The translations under genes were made by a program, and so were the position numbers. Below the pieces are notes generated by a model that was not told where the DNA came from, did not search any database, and saw only the letters and a list, made by a program, of their open reading frames with translations. Shown piece after piece: positions 14,940 through 25,255 of a stretch of DNA of 64,000 nt (position 1 is the stretch's first letter; each line of letters starts with the position of its first letter). Origin of the DNA: Membranihabitans marinus. GTDB lineage: Bacteria > Bacteroidota > Bacteroidia > Chitinophagales > Saprospiraceae. Location of the stretch: assembly GCF_019802045.1 (NCBI RefSeq), contig NZ_JAHVHU010000015.1, positions 96,128-160,127 of the forward strand, given 5' to 3'.

Positions 14940-17739
14940 TATGGTTTCTGATGCGCAGTTATTAGATGAATTGGTCGTTGTAGGTTACGGAACGGTGAAG
15001 AAAAGTGATTTAACAGGATCTGTTCAAAGACTTAGTGGAGAAAAATTTGAGAATCAAAATTTAACTCAAGTTGGAGAAATGCTAGCAGGCACGGTAGCAG
15101 GTTTCTCAGCAAATCAAAGTGCTTCACCAGCCGGCGGAAGTTCTATGGAGATCCGAGGCCCTACATCTCTTACAGCAGGAACATCGCCTATGATCGTACT
15201 AGATGGCGTGATCTATAATGGTAGTCTCCGAGATATTAATCCGGCAGATATTGCGACGATTGATATACTAAAAGATGCCAGTTCTGCTGCTATTTTTGGG
15301 GCAGAAGCTGCCTCTGGTGTGGTATTGATTACCACTGTCAAAGGAAAAGCTGGGAAACCTGTCATCAATTTTTCGACTAAATTCGGGATAGCTCAGCCAA
15401 CATATGCCCGAAAGCCCTATAGTCCGGAGGAATTCATCCAGTTTAGAGCGGATTATTTCAGAACCATTAATCCTGGGCAGAATTATGACTATTACACCAA
15501 TCCTGAGAACTTGCCCGAGAACTTATCAGTCAGTGAATGGCGAGACTTGAGTCAAAGTCCATTACCGGATAATACGGATGAATATCTGAGACGATTAAAT
15601 TTTTTCCCGATTGAACAAGAACAGTATAAAGCAGGGCAAACCACGGATTGGTATGACGTTGTAATAAGAAATGGAGTCCGTCAGTCGCATGACCTGAGCT
15701 TAAGCGGCGGAAGTGATAGAACAAATTATTACTGGTCTTTGGGCTATGTAGATAATGAGGGCTTGCGGTTAGGGGATGAGTACTCTGCAATCAGATCGAG
15801 AATGAATGTAGATTTCGATGTGACAGACTGGTTGAATGTGGGAGTCAATGCGCAGTTTTCTGATCGAGATGAGGGGGGTGTGCCGGCAAGTTACGTTATA
15901 TATTCAAACAGCCCCTATGGACGCGTGTATAGTCCCAACGGCAACTTAGAGCGATTGGCACACGGACATACTTTTAACCCGTTAATTAATTATTTCAGGG
16001 ATGACCGCTATCGCAAGGTGAATAGCCTTTTTACAAATTTATTTGCAGATGTTAAACTACCATTGGACATCACGTACAAACTTTCATTTCAACCGCGATA
16101 TGAAACAATGAAAGAATTATTTTTTCGGTCCACAGATCCACGACTTGGTGGCGACCCGGCTCAGGATCAAAGCATCGGGCGGCGTAATGAATACTCGCGA
16201 CAAGAATGGATATTGGATAATATATTGAAGTGGAACGGGGAGTTTGGAGCCCATGATTTTGATGTCACATTATTGTATAGCGCTGAACAAAATAAATTTT
16301 GGAGCACACAGCAGGCCAACCAGAATATTAGTCCAAATGAAGAATTAGGCTATCACGGATTGCAGTTTGGTGACGGACCGACTATAGATAATAACGATCG
16401 AATTTTTACTGGTGAGGCTTTTATGGCCCGTATAAACTATACGTTGATGGATAAGTATTTGCTGACGGCATCCATTAGACGGGATGGATATTCTGCATTC
16501 GGCCAGGAGCAACCTCGAGCTACTTTTCCCGCTGCAGCTTTGGCATGGCAGATATCCCGGGAAAATTTCTATGACGAAGACTGGTTTGTTAATCGGTTAA
16601 AGCTTCGACTCTCGTGGGGAAGTAACGGGAACAGAGACATCGGAATATATTCTGCGCTGGCTCGGTTGAATTCAGATTTATGGTTTGATGGCACGACGCC
16701 CAGGGTCGGCTTGTATAATTCTACTTTGGCGAATCCCGGTCTGGTTTGGGAGAAAACGAATTCGTTTAATATTGGCCTGGATATTGGCTTGATGGCGGAC
16801 CGGTTTGATCTAAGCATCGATGTCTATGATGCCACCACCACCAATTTGTTGATGAATAGAAGATTGCCTATCCTCACTGGATTTACGAATATAACAACCA
16901 ATTTAGGAAAATTGAGTAATAAAGGTGTGGAACTCACTTTCAATTCCAATAACATTACAGCCGCGGATTTCAAATGGAATTCTAGCTTTGTCTTTTCTCT
17001 GAACAGGAATAAAATTATAGCCCTTTTTGGAGACAAAGGAGAGTATACTTTGCTTGGGGAACAAAGAAATGGAGAGTTACCTGATTATTCCAATCAGTGG
17101 TTTCCCGGATACGCCATCGATGCAGTCTGGGATTACGAGAGAGTTGGAGTCTGGCAGGTAGGTGAAGAGGATGAAGCCGCCAAGTATGTGATGCGACCGG
17201 GAGATTTTAAGTCAGTGGATGTAAATCAAGATGGCAAATACAGACCCGAAGATGATAAGCAATTCATTGGATTCAGACAGCCACGATTTAGACTGGGCCT
17301 AGGAAATGATTTTAGTATTCTTGAAAATTGGACCTTATCCGTATTTCTCCGGGCAGATCTCGGTCACATTGGAGCGGAATCGGGGGCACTGAATCCAGGA
17401 AATGAATCCAATGACCGACGCGGTCGGAATGTCGGTCCATTACCCTATTGGACCCCACAAAACCCAATTAATGATTATGCGAGACTGGACCTTCACACCG
17501 GCGGGTATGGGGGTGGAATACAAATATATCGACCACGATCGTTTTTCCGGTTGCAGGATATTTCTTTGTCATATCGGGTGCCTTCGGATCTGGTAGAAAT
17601 GATAAAAATCGAAAATCTCAGAGTTTTCGCTTCTGCTCGTAACGTAGTGACTGTAACTAAATGGCCAAACTGGGATCCTGAATCGGGTTCTGCACCCATG
17701 CCAAAGTCATACAATTTTGGAATTAATTTGTCTTTATAA
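14593..17739 (+). CDS. SusC/RagA-family TonB-dependent outer-membrane transporter (1)
   Basis: The frame opens at 14539, but ATG 14593 (or 14599, MIKQVFLNFIWISLFLLVAV) puts a Sec signal at the N-terminus, giving about 1,048 residues. Next come a CarboxypepD_reg-like domain ('GKVTDEEGEPLIGVNVVV'), a TonB-box-like segment ('LDELVVVGYGTVKKSDLTG'), the plug ('IRGPTSLTAGTSPMIVLDG', 'DILKDASSAAIFGAEAASG') and a long beta-barrel ending 'PKSYNFGINLSL'. No STN domain is present, so FecR/sigma signalling is not expected. It pairs with the SusD lipoprotein that starts 43 bases downstream. The plug's 'FGAEAASG' differs from the usual 'YGSRAANG'. Confidence 0.93.
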   Translation: MEMIKQVFLNFIWISLFLLVAVPTGFSSDVLTVNTGEDLSQNNFVGGVSGKVTDEEGEPLIGVNVVVQDSNNGTSTDFDGNYMLENVDDDAVLVFSYVGYQTQEVEVEGRSVIDVNMVSDAQLLDELVVVGYGTVKKSDLTGSVQRLSGEKFENQNLTQVGEMLAGTVAGFSANQSASPAGGSSMEIRGPTSLTAGTSPMIVLDGVIYNGSLRDINPADIATIDILKDASSAAIFGAEAASGVVLITTVKGKAGKPVINFSTKFGIAQPTYARKPYSPEEFIQFRADYFRTINPGQNYDYYTNPENLPENLSVSEWRDLSQSPLPDNTDEYLRRLNFFPIEQEQYKAGQTTDWYDVVIRNGVRQSHDLSLSGGSDRTNYYWSLGYVDNEGLRLGDEYSAIRSRMNVDFDVTDWLNVGVNAQFSDRDEGGVPASYVIYSNSPYGRVYSPNGNLERLAHGHTFNPLINYFRDDRYRKVNSLFTNLFADVKLPLDITYKLSFQPRYETMKELFFRSTDPRLGGDPAQDQSIGRRNEYSRQEWILDNILKWNGEFGAHDFDVTLLYSAEQNKFWSTQQANQNISPNEELGYHGLQFGDGPTIDNNDRIFTGEAFMARINYTLMDKYLLTASIRRDGYSAFGQEQPRATFPAAALAWQISRENFYDEDWFVNRLKLRLSWGSNGNRDIGIYSALARLNSDLWFDGTTPRVGLYNSTLANPGLVWEKTNSFNIGLDIGLMADRFDLSIDVYDATTTNLLMNRRLPILTGFTNITTNLGKLSNKGVELTFNSNNITAADFKWNSSFVFSLNRNKIIALFGDKGEYTLLGEQRNGELPDYSNQWFPGYAIDAVWDYERVGVWQVGEEDEAAKYVMRPGDFKSVDVNQDGKYRPEDDKQFIGFRQPRFRLGLGNDFSILENWTLSVFLRADLGHIGAESGALNPGNESNDRRGRNVGPLPYWTPQNPINDYARLDLHTGGYGGGIQIYRPRSFFRLQDISLSYRVPSDLVEMIKIENLRVFASARNVVTVTKWPNWDPESGSAPMPKSYNFGINLSL

Positions 17740-17782
17740 TTAGATGCATAAAGATGTCATTGTCTTTATTAATAATAATATT

Positions 17783-19549
17783 ATGAACATTAGAACAAAA
17801 ATTCATTACATATTTATACTGATTCTGTTTGTCCAGTTTTCCTGCAAGGACGAATGGCTCGAACCCGAACCATTGTCTTTTTATTCCCCGGGGAATGCAT
17901 ATGTTGATGAGGACGGATTTGAAGCTCTTTTGGTGAAAATGAGAAAGGATATCAGACGGGAAGTCTCAGGAGGTAATGGCGGGTATCATTTTTTTGCGAT
18001 GGAATATACCTTGTCTGATTTGGCCATTTCTATTTTTCCTTCTGATTTAAGAATCCTTACACCGAGCAATGGACCCACGTGGCCATATCTTAAAATGTTC
18101 AACGATGTTTATGGCTTTATCAAAAATTCTAATGTTCTTATTTCCAACATAGATAATATAGAATGGGAGGATCAATCCGTCCGCGATCGCCTTCTAGCCG
18201 AGGCATTCTGGCATCGAGCCTACTGGTATTACCGGTTGGTGCATACTTATGGTGACGTTCCTTGGGTCGGTGAGGAGATTAAAGGCGCGAAACTGGACTT
18301 TCAAACGTACTCCAGAACAGCTATTTTGAACAAATTACAATCAGATTTGGAGTGGGCTTCAGATAAATTACCTGAAGCAGCACAGCGGTTGGGTGATGTA
18401 ACAAAGGGTGCTGTAGATCACCTTCTCACCAAAGTTTACTTGGCGAACTCTGACTTTGATGCTGCTATTGCGAAAGCTACAGATGTGATAAATGGGCCCT
18501 ATAGTCTGATGACGGAGCGGTTTGGAATAGATGCGGATAATCCGGATAAGAACGTACAATGGGACCTGCACCGGTGGCAGAACAGAAACATTGCTCAAAA
18601 CACGGAGACAATATACGCTACGATTGATCGACCAGATGGTCCCCCAGATTCTCGTTCCGGCGGGGTGTATTCCAACCGAAGATACACGCCTTCGTACTGG
18701 AAGGTTTTAGAAAGTACGGGTCAGAGAGCGCATAATTGGAGTACACCAGGAAGTGATACACTGGGTATAGGAAATGCCGATGTACGAACCAATGTTTTTT
18801 GGCATTATGCAATTTGGGAGGACGAAGATTATTCCTGGGAAAACACACCAGACCTTCGACGAGCGGATGAAAATTGGATTGAAATGGAAGAAATTTTGGT
18901 CAATGCACCCAATTCTCCTCAATTTGGAGAGCCTTTAAGCAAGGAGTTTTATGGAAGCTTAACCGATACATTTGATACCTGGTACCCTTGGCCACAATAT
19001 AAAACATTTGTATTGACGCCAAACACACGATTGCCAGTCGGAGGGGAAGCAGATTGGTATATCTTCCGGTTAGCAGAGACGTACTTGCTTCGAGCTGAAG
19101 CATATTTGTGGAAGGGTGAATTAGCCCTTGCAGCGAATGATATTAACGCTGTTCGTGAACGGTCAAACGCACCTTTGATTTCTGTTGAAGAGGTGGACAT
19201 TGATTTTGTTTTTGATGAGCGAGCGAGGGAATTGTACATGGAATCACCACGACACAATGAAATGGTAAGAGTTTCTTACATCATGGCAAAAGGAAATAAG
19301 AACGGATATAATTTGGAGACCTTTAGTGAATCCAATTGGTTCTATGATCGGGTAATGAGATTAAATACTCATTATCACGACCCTAACCCGCCAGTATGGC
19401 GCGGAGCTGTAGCATTTATTTCACCGTACAATGTATTACTGCCCATTCCACAAAGTGTTATTGAAGCAAATACCAAAGCTGTTGTGAATCAGAATAAGGG
19501 GTACGACGGTGCTGAAAACAATGTGGAACCAGTCCAGACTATTGAATAA
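17783..19549 (+). CDS. SusD/RagB-family surface glycan-binding lipoprotein (1)
   Basis: ATG 17783 was preferred to 17744 because it starts a lipoprotein signal (MNIRTKIHYIFILILFVQFSC, lipidated Cys about residue 21). The product has about 588 residues. The family's helical N-terminal part is recognisable ('AEAFWHRAYWYYRLVHTYGDVPWV', a SusD hallmark), as is the RagB C-terminal region ('FRLAETYLLRAEAYLW...AANDINAVRERS', 'DERARELYMESPRHNEMVRV') ending near 'NQNKGYDG'. SusD covers the SusC pore and captures oligosaccharide or other ligands at the cell surface. Cotranscription with the upstream susC and the downstream esterase (12-base gap) is likely. Confidence 0.93.
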   Translation: MNIRTKIHYIFILILFVQFSCKDEWLEPEPLSFYSPGNAYVDEDGFEALLVKMRKDIRREVSGGNGGYHFFAMEYTLSDLAISIFPSDLRILTPSNGPTWPYLKMFNDVYGFIKNSNVLISNIDNIEWEDQSVRDRLLAEAFWHRAYWYYRLVHTYGDVPWVGEEIKGAKLDFQTYSRTAILNKLQSDLEWASDKLPEAAQRLGDVTKGAVDHLLTKVYLANSDFDAAIAKATDVINGPYSLMTERFGIDADNPDKNVQWDLHRWQNRNIAQNTETIYATIDRPDGPPDSRSGGVYSNRRYTPSYWKVLESTGQRAHNWSTPGSDTLGIGNADVRTNVFWHYAIWEDEDYSWENTPDLRRADENWIEMEEILVNAPNSPQFGEPLSKEFYGSLTDTFDTWYPWPQYKTFVLTPNTRLPVGGEADWYIFRLAETYLLRAEAYLWKGELALAANDINAVRERSNAPLISVEEVDIDFVFDERARELYMESPRHNEMVRVSYIMAKGNKNGYNLETFSESNWFYDRVMRLNTHYHDPNPPVWRGAVAFISPYNVLLPIPQSVIEANTKAVVNQNKGYDGAENNVEPVQTIE

Positions 19550-19561
19550 AACAGCTTTCGC

Positions 19562-21751
19562 ATGAGGAGTATTGTTATATTATTGGCATTTGCATTGTTG
19601 ACTTCTTTGTCTGTCAATGCTCAAGACTTAATAAACGATGCCAAAAAGATAGAGGAACTCCCGGATATGCCCTTTTTACCTGACCCCCTGGTGTTCATGA
19701 ACCAGACAGGGCAACAGGTAGATGTCGATAATGAACTGCTGTGGGAAGCGAAGAGGGATCGGATTAAATCCCAATACCAATACTGGGTATCGGGGTCACT
19801 ACCCCCTGCGCCGGATAAAATTTATCCGGAAGTATTATCAGAACGACGTGAAAATGGAGTGCTGATTCGCACCGTGATTATCCGGTTTGGTCCGGATAGA
19901 AAAGCGCAGATAACTGTTGAGTTAATGATTCCACCACTCGAAGGTAAACTCCCCGTTTTTATGACACAATGGAATCATCGTGGTTGGGCTCAGGTGGCCG
20001 TTCGCAGAGGGTACATAGGGTGTGTGTATGCAGGTGCGGATGCCAAAGATGATACAAAAAATTATAGCGACATTTTTTCTGAATATGATTTTGCGACCTT
20101 GATGAAACGTGCATGGGGGAGTCACAGAGTCGTTGATTATTTATATACGTTGCCGCAAGTGGATACCGATAAGATCGCTCTAACCGGTCATTCCAGAAAT
20201 GGAAAACAATCGTTGATGGCTGCTGCTTTTGATGATCGCATAGCTGCTGTCGTTAGTAGTAGCGGAGGAACTGGAGGAGAAAGCCTCTTCAGATTTACAG
20301 ATGAACGTTTTGATACCGAGTCCGTAGAAGAGATTACCAGAAAATTTCCATACTGGTTCCATCCACGATTAAGGTTGTTCTCCGGTCGAGAACATAAGCT
20401 ACCTGTTGATCAAAACTCTTTAATGGCTCTGATTGCACCGCGTGGACTAATGCTGAGCTCTGCAATTACTGAGCATCAAGGCAATCCATGGGCTATAGAG
20501 AAAGCATACAAATCAGTAAAAAAAGTTTACCAACTGCTCGACAAAGAGGAGAACATCGCGATCAATCTCCGTGGAGGACGCCATGCCACAGCAGCTCGTG
20601 ATATCGAAGACTTTATCGATTTTTTTGATTATGTGTTCGGGAGGTCGCACATTGCCCCAAGCAATAAACTTTTTTATGATTATTCATTTGAGAAATGGAA
20701 GACCTTAAGCGGAGTATCGCTCAATGTGGATGATTTTCCAATCGTGTCAGATAAAGATAGCAAGCAAATAGAAAGCGCACTTGATCGCGAGAATAGACTA
20801 AAGATCCAGGAACAATTAAAAAAGTTACTGGGTGAGGAACCCGCCGGAGTTTTTAACACCTCTACCTTAAGCTGGGCTCATCGCAAGTCCGAAGATGATT
20901 ACCTGGGAGATGTTATTGGTGAGCCGAAATGGGAAGGGATGAAAAAAATGCTCATCCGACCTTATAACTCCATGGGTGATTATCTTTGGGCAAATTTGTA
21001 CTTACCTAGTAATGTTGAAATAGAACACGAGAGCGTAAAAGGAAAGTATCCGCTGGTGGTATTTCTGCATGAGTATTCTTATCCCACGGGCTATCGTCGT
21101 AGGATTACCCCATTGCTTAAGAAATTTACTGCTCAGGGATTTGCAGTACTGGCCTTCGATATGATTGGGTTTGGAACTCGAATTGATGAAGCCGGACTGT
21201 TTTACAATCGTTACCCCAATTGGTCATTGATGGGAAAAATGGTGGCCGATACCCGCAATGTTATAAACGACGCCGTCGAAAGAATTGAGTTTGTTGATTC
21301 GAATCAGGTGTATTTGTGTGGTTATAGTTTGGGTGGAACCGTTGCATTGTTCACCGCAGCCTTGGATGCCCGGGTGAAAGGGGTTGCCGTGGCAAGTAGT
21401 TTTGGCTCATTTAGAAATACAGATCCGGCTATAGAAGGCAACAAGCATTATTCACATTTGCATGGTCTGATTCCAAAACTTGGGTTTTTTGAAAGCAATG
21501 AAGACCGGATACCCATTGACTTTGATGATGTATTAAAAAGTATTGCTCCCCGACCCCTATATATTGAATCACCCGCCCTGGACCGACATCATCCGAGAGC
21601 CCATGTTGAAAAAATGGTGAGACCGGTTTTAAAGTTGTATAAAGATCTGGGGTATGACCATAACATCGAATTCCGGCAATCTCAAACCTATGACCAGTTT
21701 ACGGGAGCTATGATGGACGATATGATTCAATGGATGAAGGAGCTTAAGTGA
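19562..21751 (+). CDS. Two-domain exported esterase: CE15-like plus alpha/beta hydrolase
   Basis: 729 residues with a Sec signal (MRSIVILLAFALLTSLSVNAQ). Domain 1 (about 25-380) has S211 in 'GHSRNGKQSLMAAAFD', the motif form of CE15 glucuronoyl-esterase-like proteins, and a candidate histidine at about 341 ('RGGRHATAAR'). Domain 2 (about 430-729) is a separate alpha/beta hydrolase with S589 in 'GYSLGGTVALFTAALD' and histidines in 'LDRHHPRAHVEK'. Both nucleophile elbows look intact, so the protein may cut two ester types. It follows susD by 12 bases, as the enzyme of that polysaccharide locus. Likely substrates are lignin-carbohydrate or uronate methyl esters and acetyl groups (inference). Confidence 0.82.
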   Translation: MRSIVILLAFALLTSLSVNAQDLINDAKKIEELPDMPFLPDPLVFMNQTGQQVDVDNELLWEAKRDRIKSQYQYWVSGSLPPAPDKIYPEVLSERRENGVLIRTVIIRFGPDRKAQITVELMIPPLEGKLPVFMTQWNHRGWAQVAVRRGYIGCVYAGADAKDDTKNYSDIFSEYDFATLMKRAWGSHRVVDYLYTLPQVDTDKIALTGHSRNGKQSLMAAAFDDRIAAVVSSSGGTGGESLFRFTDERFDTESVEEITRKFPYWFHPRLRLFSGREHKLPVDQNSLMALIAPRGLMLSSAITEHQGNPWAIEKAYKSVKKVYQLLDKEENIAINLRGGRHATAARDIEDFIDFFDYVFGRSHIAPSNKLFYDYSFEKWKTLSGVSLNVDDFPIVSDKDSKQIESALDRENRLKIQEQLKKLLGEEPAGVFNTSTLSWAHRKSEDDYLGDVIGEPKWEGMKKMLIRPYNSMGDYLWANLYLPSNVEIEHESVKGKYPLVVFLHEYSYPTGYRRRITPLLKKFTAQGFAVLAFDMIGFGTRIDEAGLFYNRYPNWSLMGKMVADTRNVINDAVERIEFVDSNQVYLCGYSLGGTVALFTAALDARVKGVAVASSFGSFRNTDPAIEGNKHYSHLHGLIPKLGFFESNEDRIPIDFDDVLKSIAPRPLYIESPALDRHHPRAHVEKMVRPVLKLYKDLGYDHNIEFRQSQTYDQFTGAMMDDMIQWMKELK

Positions 21752-22118
21752 ATATATGTTTTGGAGTGATAATGCGTAATTGTCGAGTGTTCCATACCCC
21801 CTAATTTTATTTTTCGGTTAACAAACCTTCTCTGCTACATCCATTGGTTTAAGTCACTATGTGGTGGGACGTGATCTCTGTTGTTCAGACCGATTGATTT
21901 TTGATCACGGCTTTCGTTATAAAAATATAGCCCTTTTACCGACAAAAGCCCCATTCTGGAACCCAACTAAAATCTCCATGTAAAGCAAATTATTAAAAAG
22001 TTTTGGAAGTTAAAATTTTTAATACTATCTTAGTGTACGTTACCGAAAAGATCACTATGATTTAATGCCCCATCTATCGCAAGGTCTTTGTCGGAGAATG
22101 CTCTTATTACTAAAATAT
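21752..22118. other. Intergenic region before second SusC
   Basis: No gene was found. The right part (from 22003) is the duplicated SusC leader. Weaker similarity to the first copy ('attctggaaccca', 21953 versus 14425) extends about 50 bases further left. The left 200 bases hold nothing I recognise and have no clear terminator. Confidence 0.5.
22003..22033 (+). promoter_or_regulatory. Promoter of susC copy 2
   Basis: TTG at 22003-22005 and TATCTTAG at 22026-22033, with a 20-base spacer as in copy 1. The seventh base of the -7 element differs from copy 1 (A for G). Confidence 0.5.
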
Positions 22119-22465
22119 ATGGAAATGATAAAGCAAGTATTCCTTAATTTCATTTGGATCTCTCTTTTTTTACTGGTTGCAGTACCGACAGGTTTTTCTG
22201 CAGATGTGTTGACGGTGAAAACAGGAGAGGATTTAAGTCAGAACAATTTTGTTGGCGCCGTATCCGGTAAGGTTACCGATGAGGAAGGTGAGCCCTTGAT
22301 CGGGGTGAATGTTGTGGTACAGGATAGCAACAACGGTACATCGACTGATTTTGACGGGAATTATATGCTGGAGAATGTGGATGACGACGCTGTTTTGGTG
22401 TTTTCCTACGTCGGATACCAGACACAGGAAGTAGAAGTAGATGGTCGGTCTGTGATTGATGTCAA
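22003..22465. repeat. SusC leader duplication, copy 2
   Basis: Direct repeat of 14477-14939, about 98% identical by eye. Several of the few differences are in the coding part (for example TCA/GCA near the signal cleavage site, GAG/GAT near the end). Downstream the two SusC genes are clearly divergent. Confidence 0.85.
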
Positions 22466-25208
22466 GATGTCGTCCGATGCGCAGATGTTGGATGAGCTCG
22501 TGGTCATTGGTTACGGAACGGTGAAAAAAAGTGACCTGACGGGTGCGGTAGACCGAATCGAAATGGATGATAAAGAAAATCAAGCCAATGTAAATTTGCT
22601 TCAGTCGCTTTCAGGCGCCTCTGCCGGAATCAATATAGAAGGGCGCGGTGGCGCAGGAGGTCAACCTTCCTTTTCGATACGGGGTCAAACATCGCTCTCG
22701 GCCAGCAACAGTCCGCTGATCGTACTCGATGGTATCATATACAACGGGTCTGTGCGAGATATTAACATCAATGATGTGGAATCGATCGATATACTAAAAG
22801 ATGCGAGTGCGGCAGCGGTATATGGTTCGCGGTCAGCAAATGGGGTGATGATTATAACGACGAAGAAAGGACGGACCGAAAAACCGGTTATTTCCTTTAA
22901 TTCCTACTATGGTTTTCAGGATATGACCAATAACCCGATGCGGGTAATGAATGGGGATGAATTTGCAGTACGTCTGGTTGATTACAGTCACCAAAACCTG
23001 CTGTATCAATGGTATGGTACGAATCCGGACGGTCCCGAAGGCCGACCGGTACGGCCGGATGTGACAGATCGGAATCTGGTATCAACCTACCTTCTGACTC
23101 AAGAAGAAAAAGACAATTACCTGGCCGGAAACTATGTGGACTGGGTAGATGAAGTGCTTCAGGTAGCTCCGATGCAAAACTATAATTTGAGCTTATCCGG
23201 ATCGAGTGGGGACAAGCTGAATTATTTTATTTCGGGCTCGTATACGGATGTCGAAGGTATTCAACTCAATGACCAGTACAAGCGACTTACGCTGCGTAGT
23301 AACGTCGAAAGTAATGTGAATGATTGGCTTACTCTGGGTATTAATCTGGGGTATACTTTTTCAGACTTTTCTGGGATTCCAGCCAGTTTGGCCAGTGCGC
23401 GGGTCGCGAGTCCGTTGGCTAATAATTACATAGGTCAATCATCCTATGATATTTATCTGGGCGGTGAGTTGTTCCAGCCATACCCGCTCGTCGATACATA
23501 TATCGATAATTCCGACCTCCGAAATCAACTGAATATGACTGGTCGGATAAAAATAGACATTCCCTGGATCGAAGGGCTATCCAATGAATTTAATTACTCC
23601 AACCGATTTGCCAATAGTGATGTCAATACCCTGCATGGGTACAACACCCGATCTGGTGTGTCCAATAAGGGACTGGCGATCAAAAACCCTACGAAAAGCC
23701 GGGATTGGATCCTAAATAACATAGTTACTTACCTTCGGTCCTTTGGTGATCATCAGGTAAATTCCACCCTGCTGTTTAGCCGGGAAGGTCGCTCTGGAGA
23801 TGCGACATTGGCCCGTGCCGAAGGATTTGATAATATTGCTCTGGGGTACAACAACATGGGGCTGGCCGAAATCTCCAGTATAAATACCTCAGCCTGGGAA
23901 GAAAGTAGTCTGGCCTTTATGGCCCGGGTCAACTACAGCTATAAATCCAGATATATGATTACAGGAACCTTTCGCCGGGACGGATTTTCCGGATTTAGTG
24001 AAGGCAATAAATGGGCGACCTTCCCCTCATTGTCATTGGCATGGGTGTTCTCCGAAGAATCAGGCTTGAAAGATCTGGGCGACTATTATGGAAAACTAAG
24101 ATTGTCGTATGGACAAAATGGTAATCAGGGGGTAGGTCGATACTCAAGCTTGTCAAGAATGGCCACGAGCTATTATGTCTACAATAAATCCACAGCCATC
24201 GGTTTGTATCCCTCTACATTGGGAAATGCCGGATTGACCTGGGAAACGACGGAATCATATAATCTGGGGATTGATTTTGGTTTTTACGGAAATCGGTTGA
24301 CAGGATCCGTGGATGTATATACGGCAGACACCCGCGATGTACTGGTTCGGCGTCAGTTGCCGCGTGCTGCTGGATACAGCAGTGTATGGGCCAACATTGG
24401 TGGACTGAAAAACAACGGGATAGATTTGAAACTCAATTCAATCAATTTTGATCAGTCCAAGTTCAAATGGGAAAGCCAATTTGTTTTCTCATTGAACCGG
24501 AACGAAATTACTCGTTTGTACGGTACGGAGGATGATGCAGACATCGGGAACCAATGGTTCGTGGGAGAACCGATCAGTGCCTTGTATGATTACAAAATGA
24601 CGGGAGGGGTGTGGACCGAAGAGGAGTTTTTTGCAGGTGAAATTCCCTTAGAAGGCTGGCTTCCAGGTCAGTTCCGCTATGAGGACATCAATGGCGATGG
24701 TGCGATCTCTCCACAGCAAGACCGGGCGATCATCGGTTATGCGGCTCCCAGCTATCGATTTAGTATTAATAATACCTTTTCATACGGACCACTTTCGTTG
24801 AATGTAAACATAAACTCTATTCAAGGTGGAGACAATTATTACCTGGCAAACAATGCAAAGTATATTAATCCACTGTTTTACTTTCCGAACCGACACAATA
24901 ATTCAGCCATTAACCAATACTGGAGACCCGATGCGCCGACCACGAATACGACCGGAATTTATAATAACCCGCCCCAGGAAAGTGGGATATACCAGAGTCG
25001 TAGTTTTGTTCGGTTGCAAGACGTGACATTGGCTTATGCGTTTGAAGATCAAGTGCTCCAAGCCCTTGGAATGAATAATCTTCAGATTTATGTGTCCAGT
25101 AAAAATCCTTATGTATGGACTAAATGGCAGGGATGGGATCCTGAAACGGGAACCAGTGATACCCCAATGATGCGAAACGTAATTGCGGGTATTCGCTTGA
25201 GTTTTTGA
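22119..25208 (+). CDS. SusC/RagA-family TonB-dependent outer-membrane transporter (2)
   Basis: The start was placed as in copy 1 (22119 or 22125), giving about 1,029 residues. The signal peptide and CarboxypepD_reg domain are nearly identical to those of the first SusC. From 'DELVVIGYGTVKKSDLTGAVDRIEMDD' on the plug and barrel are its own: 'FSIRGQTSLSASNSPLIVLDG', 'DILKDASAAAVYGSRSANG', and a barrel ending 'RNVIAGIRLSF' with the terminal aromatic needed for BAM recognition. No STN domain. It is followed 47 bases later by its SusD. The contrast between a shared leader and a different barrel suggests a swapped or converted 5' end with different ligand specificity. Confidence 0.93.
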   Translation: MEMIKQVFLNFIWISLFLLVAVPTGFSADVLTVKTGEDLSQNNFVGAVSGKVTDEEGEPLIGVNVVVQDSNNGTSTDFDGNYMLENVDDDAVLVFSYVGYQTQEVEVDGRSVIDVKMSSDAQMLDELVVIGYGTVKKSDLTGAVDRIEMDDKENQANVNLLQSLSGASAGINIEGRGGAGGQPSFSIRGQTSLSASNSPLIVLDGIIYNGSVRDININDVESIDILKDASAAAVYGSRSANGVMIITTKKGRTEKPVISFNSYYGFQDMTNNPMRVMNGDEFAVRLVDYSHQNLLYQWYGTNPDGPEGRPVRPDVTDRNLVSTYLLTQEEKDNYLAGNYVDWVDEVLQVAPMQNYNLSLSGSSGDKLNYFISGSYTDVEGIQLNDQYKRLTLRSNVESNVNDWLTLGINLGYTFSDFSGIPASLASARVASPLANNYIGQSSYDIYLGGELFQPYPLVDTYIDNSDLRNQLNMTGRIKIDIPWIEGLSNEFNYSNRFANSDVNTLHGYNTRSGVSNKGLAIKNPTKSRDWILNNIVTYLRSFGDHQVNSTLLFSREGRSGDATLARAEGFDNIALGYNNMGLAEISSINTSAWEESSLAFMARVNYSYKSRYMITGTFRRDGFSGFSEGNKWATFPSLSLAWVFSEESGLKDLGDYYGKLRLSYGQNGNQGVGRYSSLSRMATSYYVYNKSTAIGLYPSTLGNAGLTWETTESYNLGIDFGFYGNRLTGSVDVYTADTRDVLVRRQLPRAAGYSSVWANIGGLKNNGIDLKLNSINFDQSKFKWESQFVFSLNRNEITRLYGTEDDADIGNQWFVGEPISALYDYKMTGGVWTEEEFFAGEIPLEGWLPGQFRYEDINGDGAISPQQDRAIIGYAAPSYRFSINNTFSYGPLSLNVNINSIQGGDNYYLANNAKYINPLFYFPNRHNNSAINQYWRPDAPTTNTTGIYNNPPQESGIYQSRSFVRLQDVTLAYAFEDQVLQALGMNNLQIYVSSKNPYVWTKWQGWDPETGTSDTPMMRNVIAGIRLSF

Positions 25209-25255
25209 TCGCACGCTTTGTAATTGTAAATGCTAACTGATAAATAACAACAACC

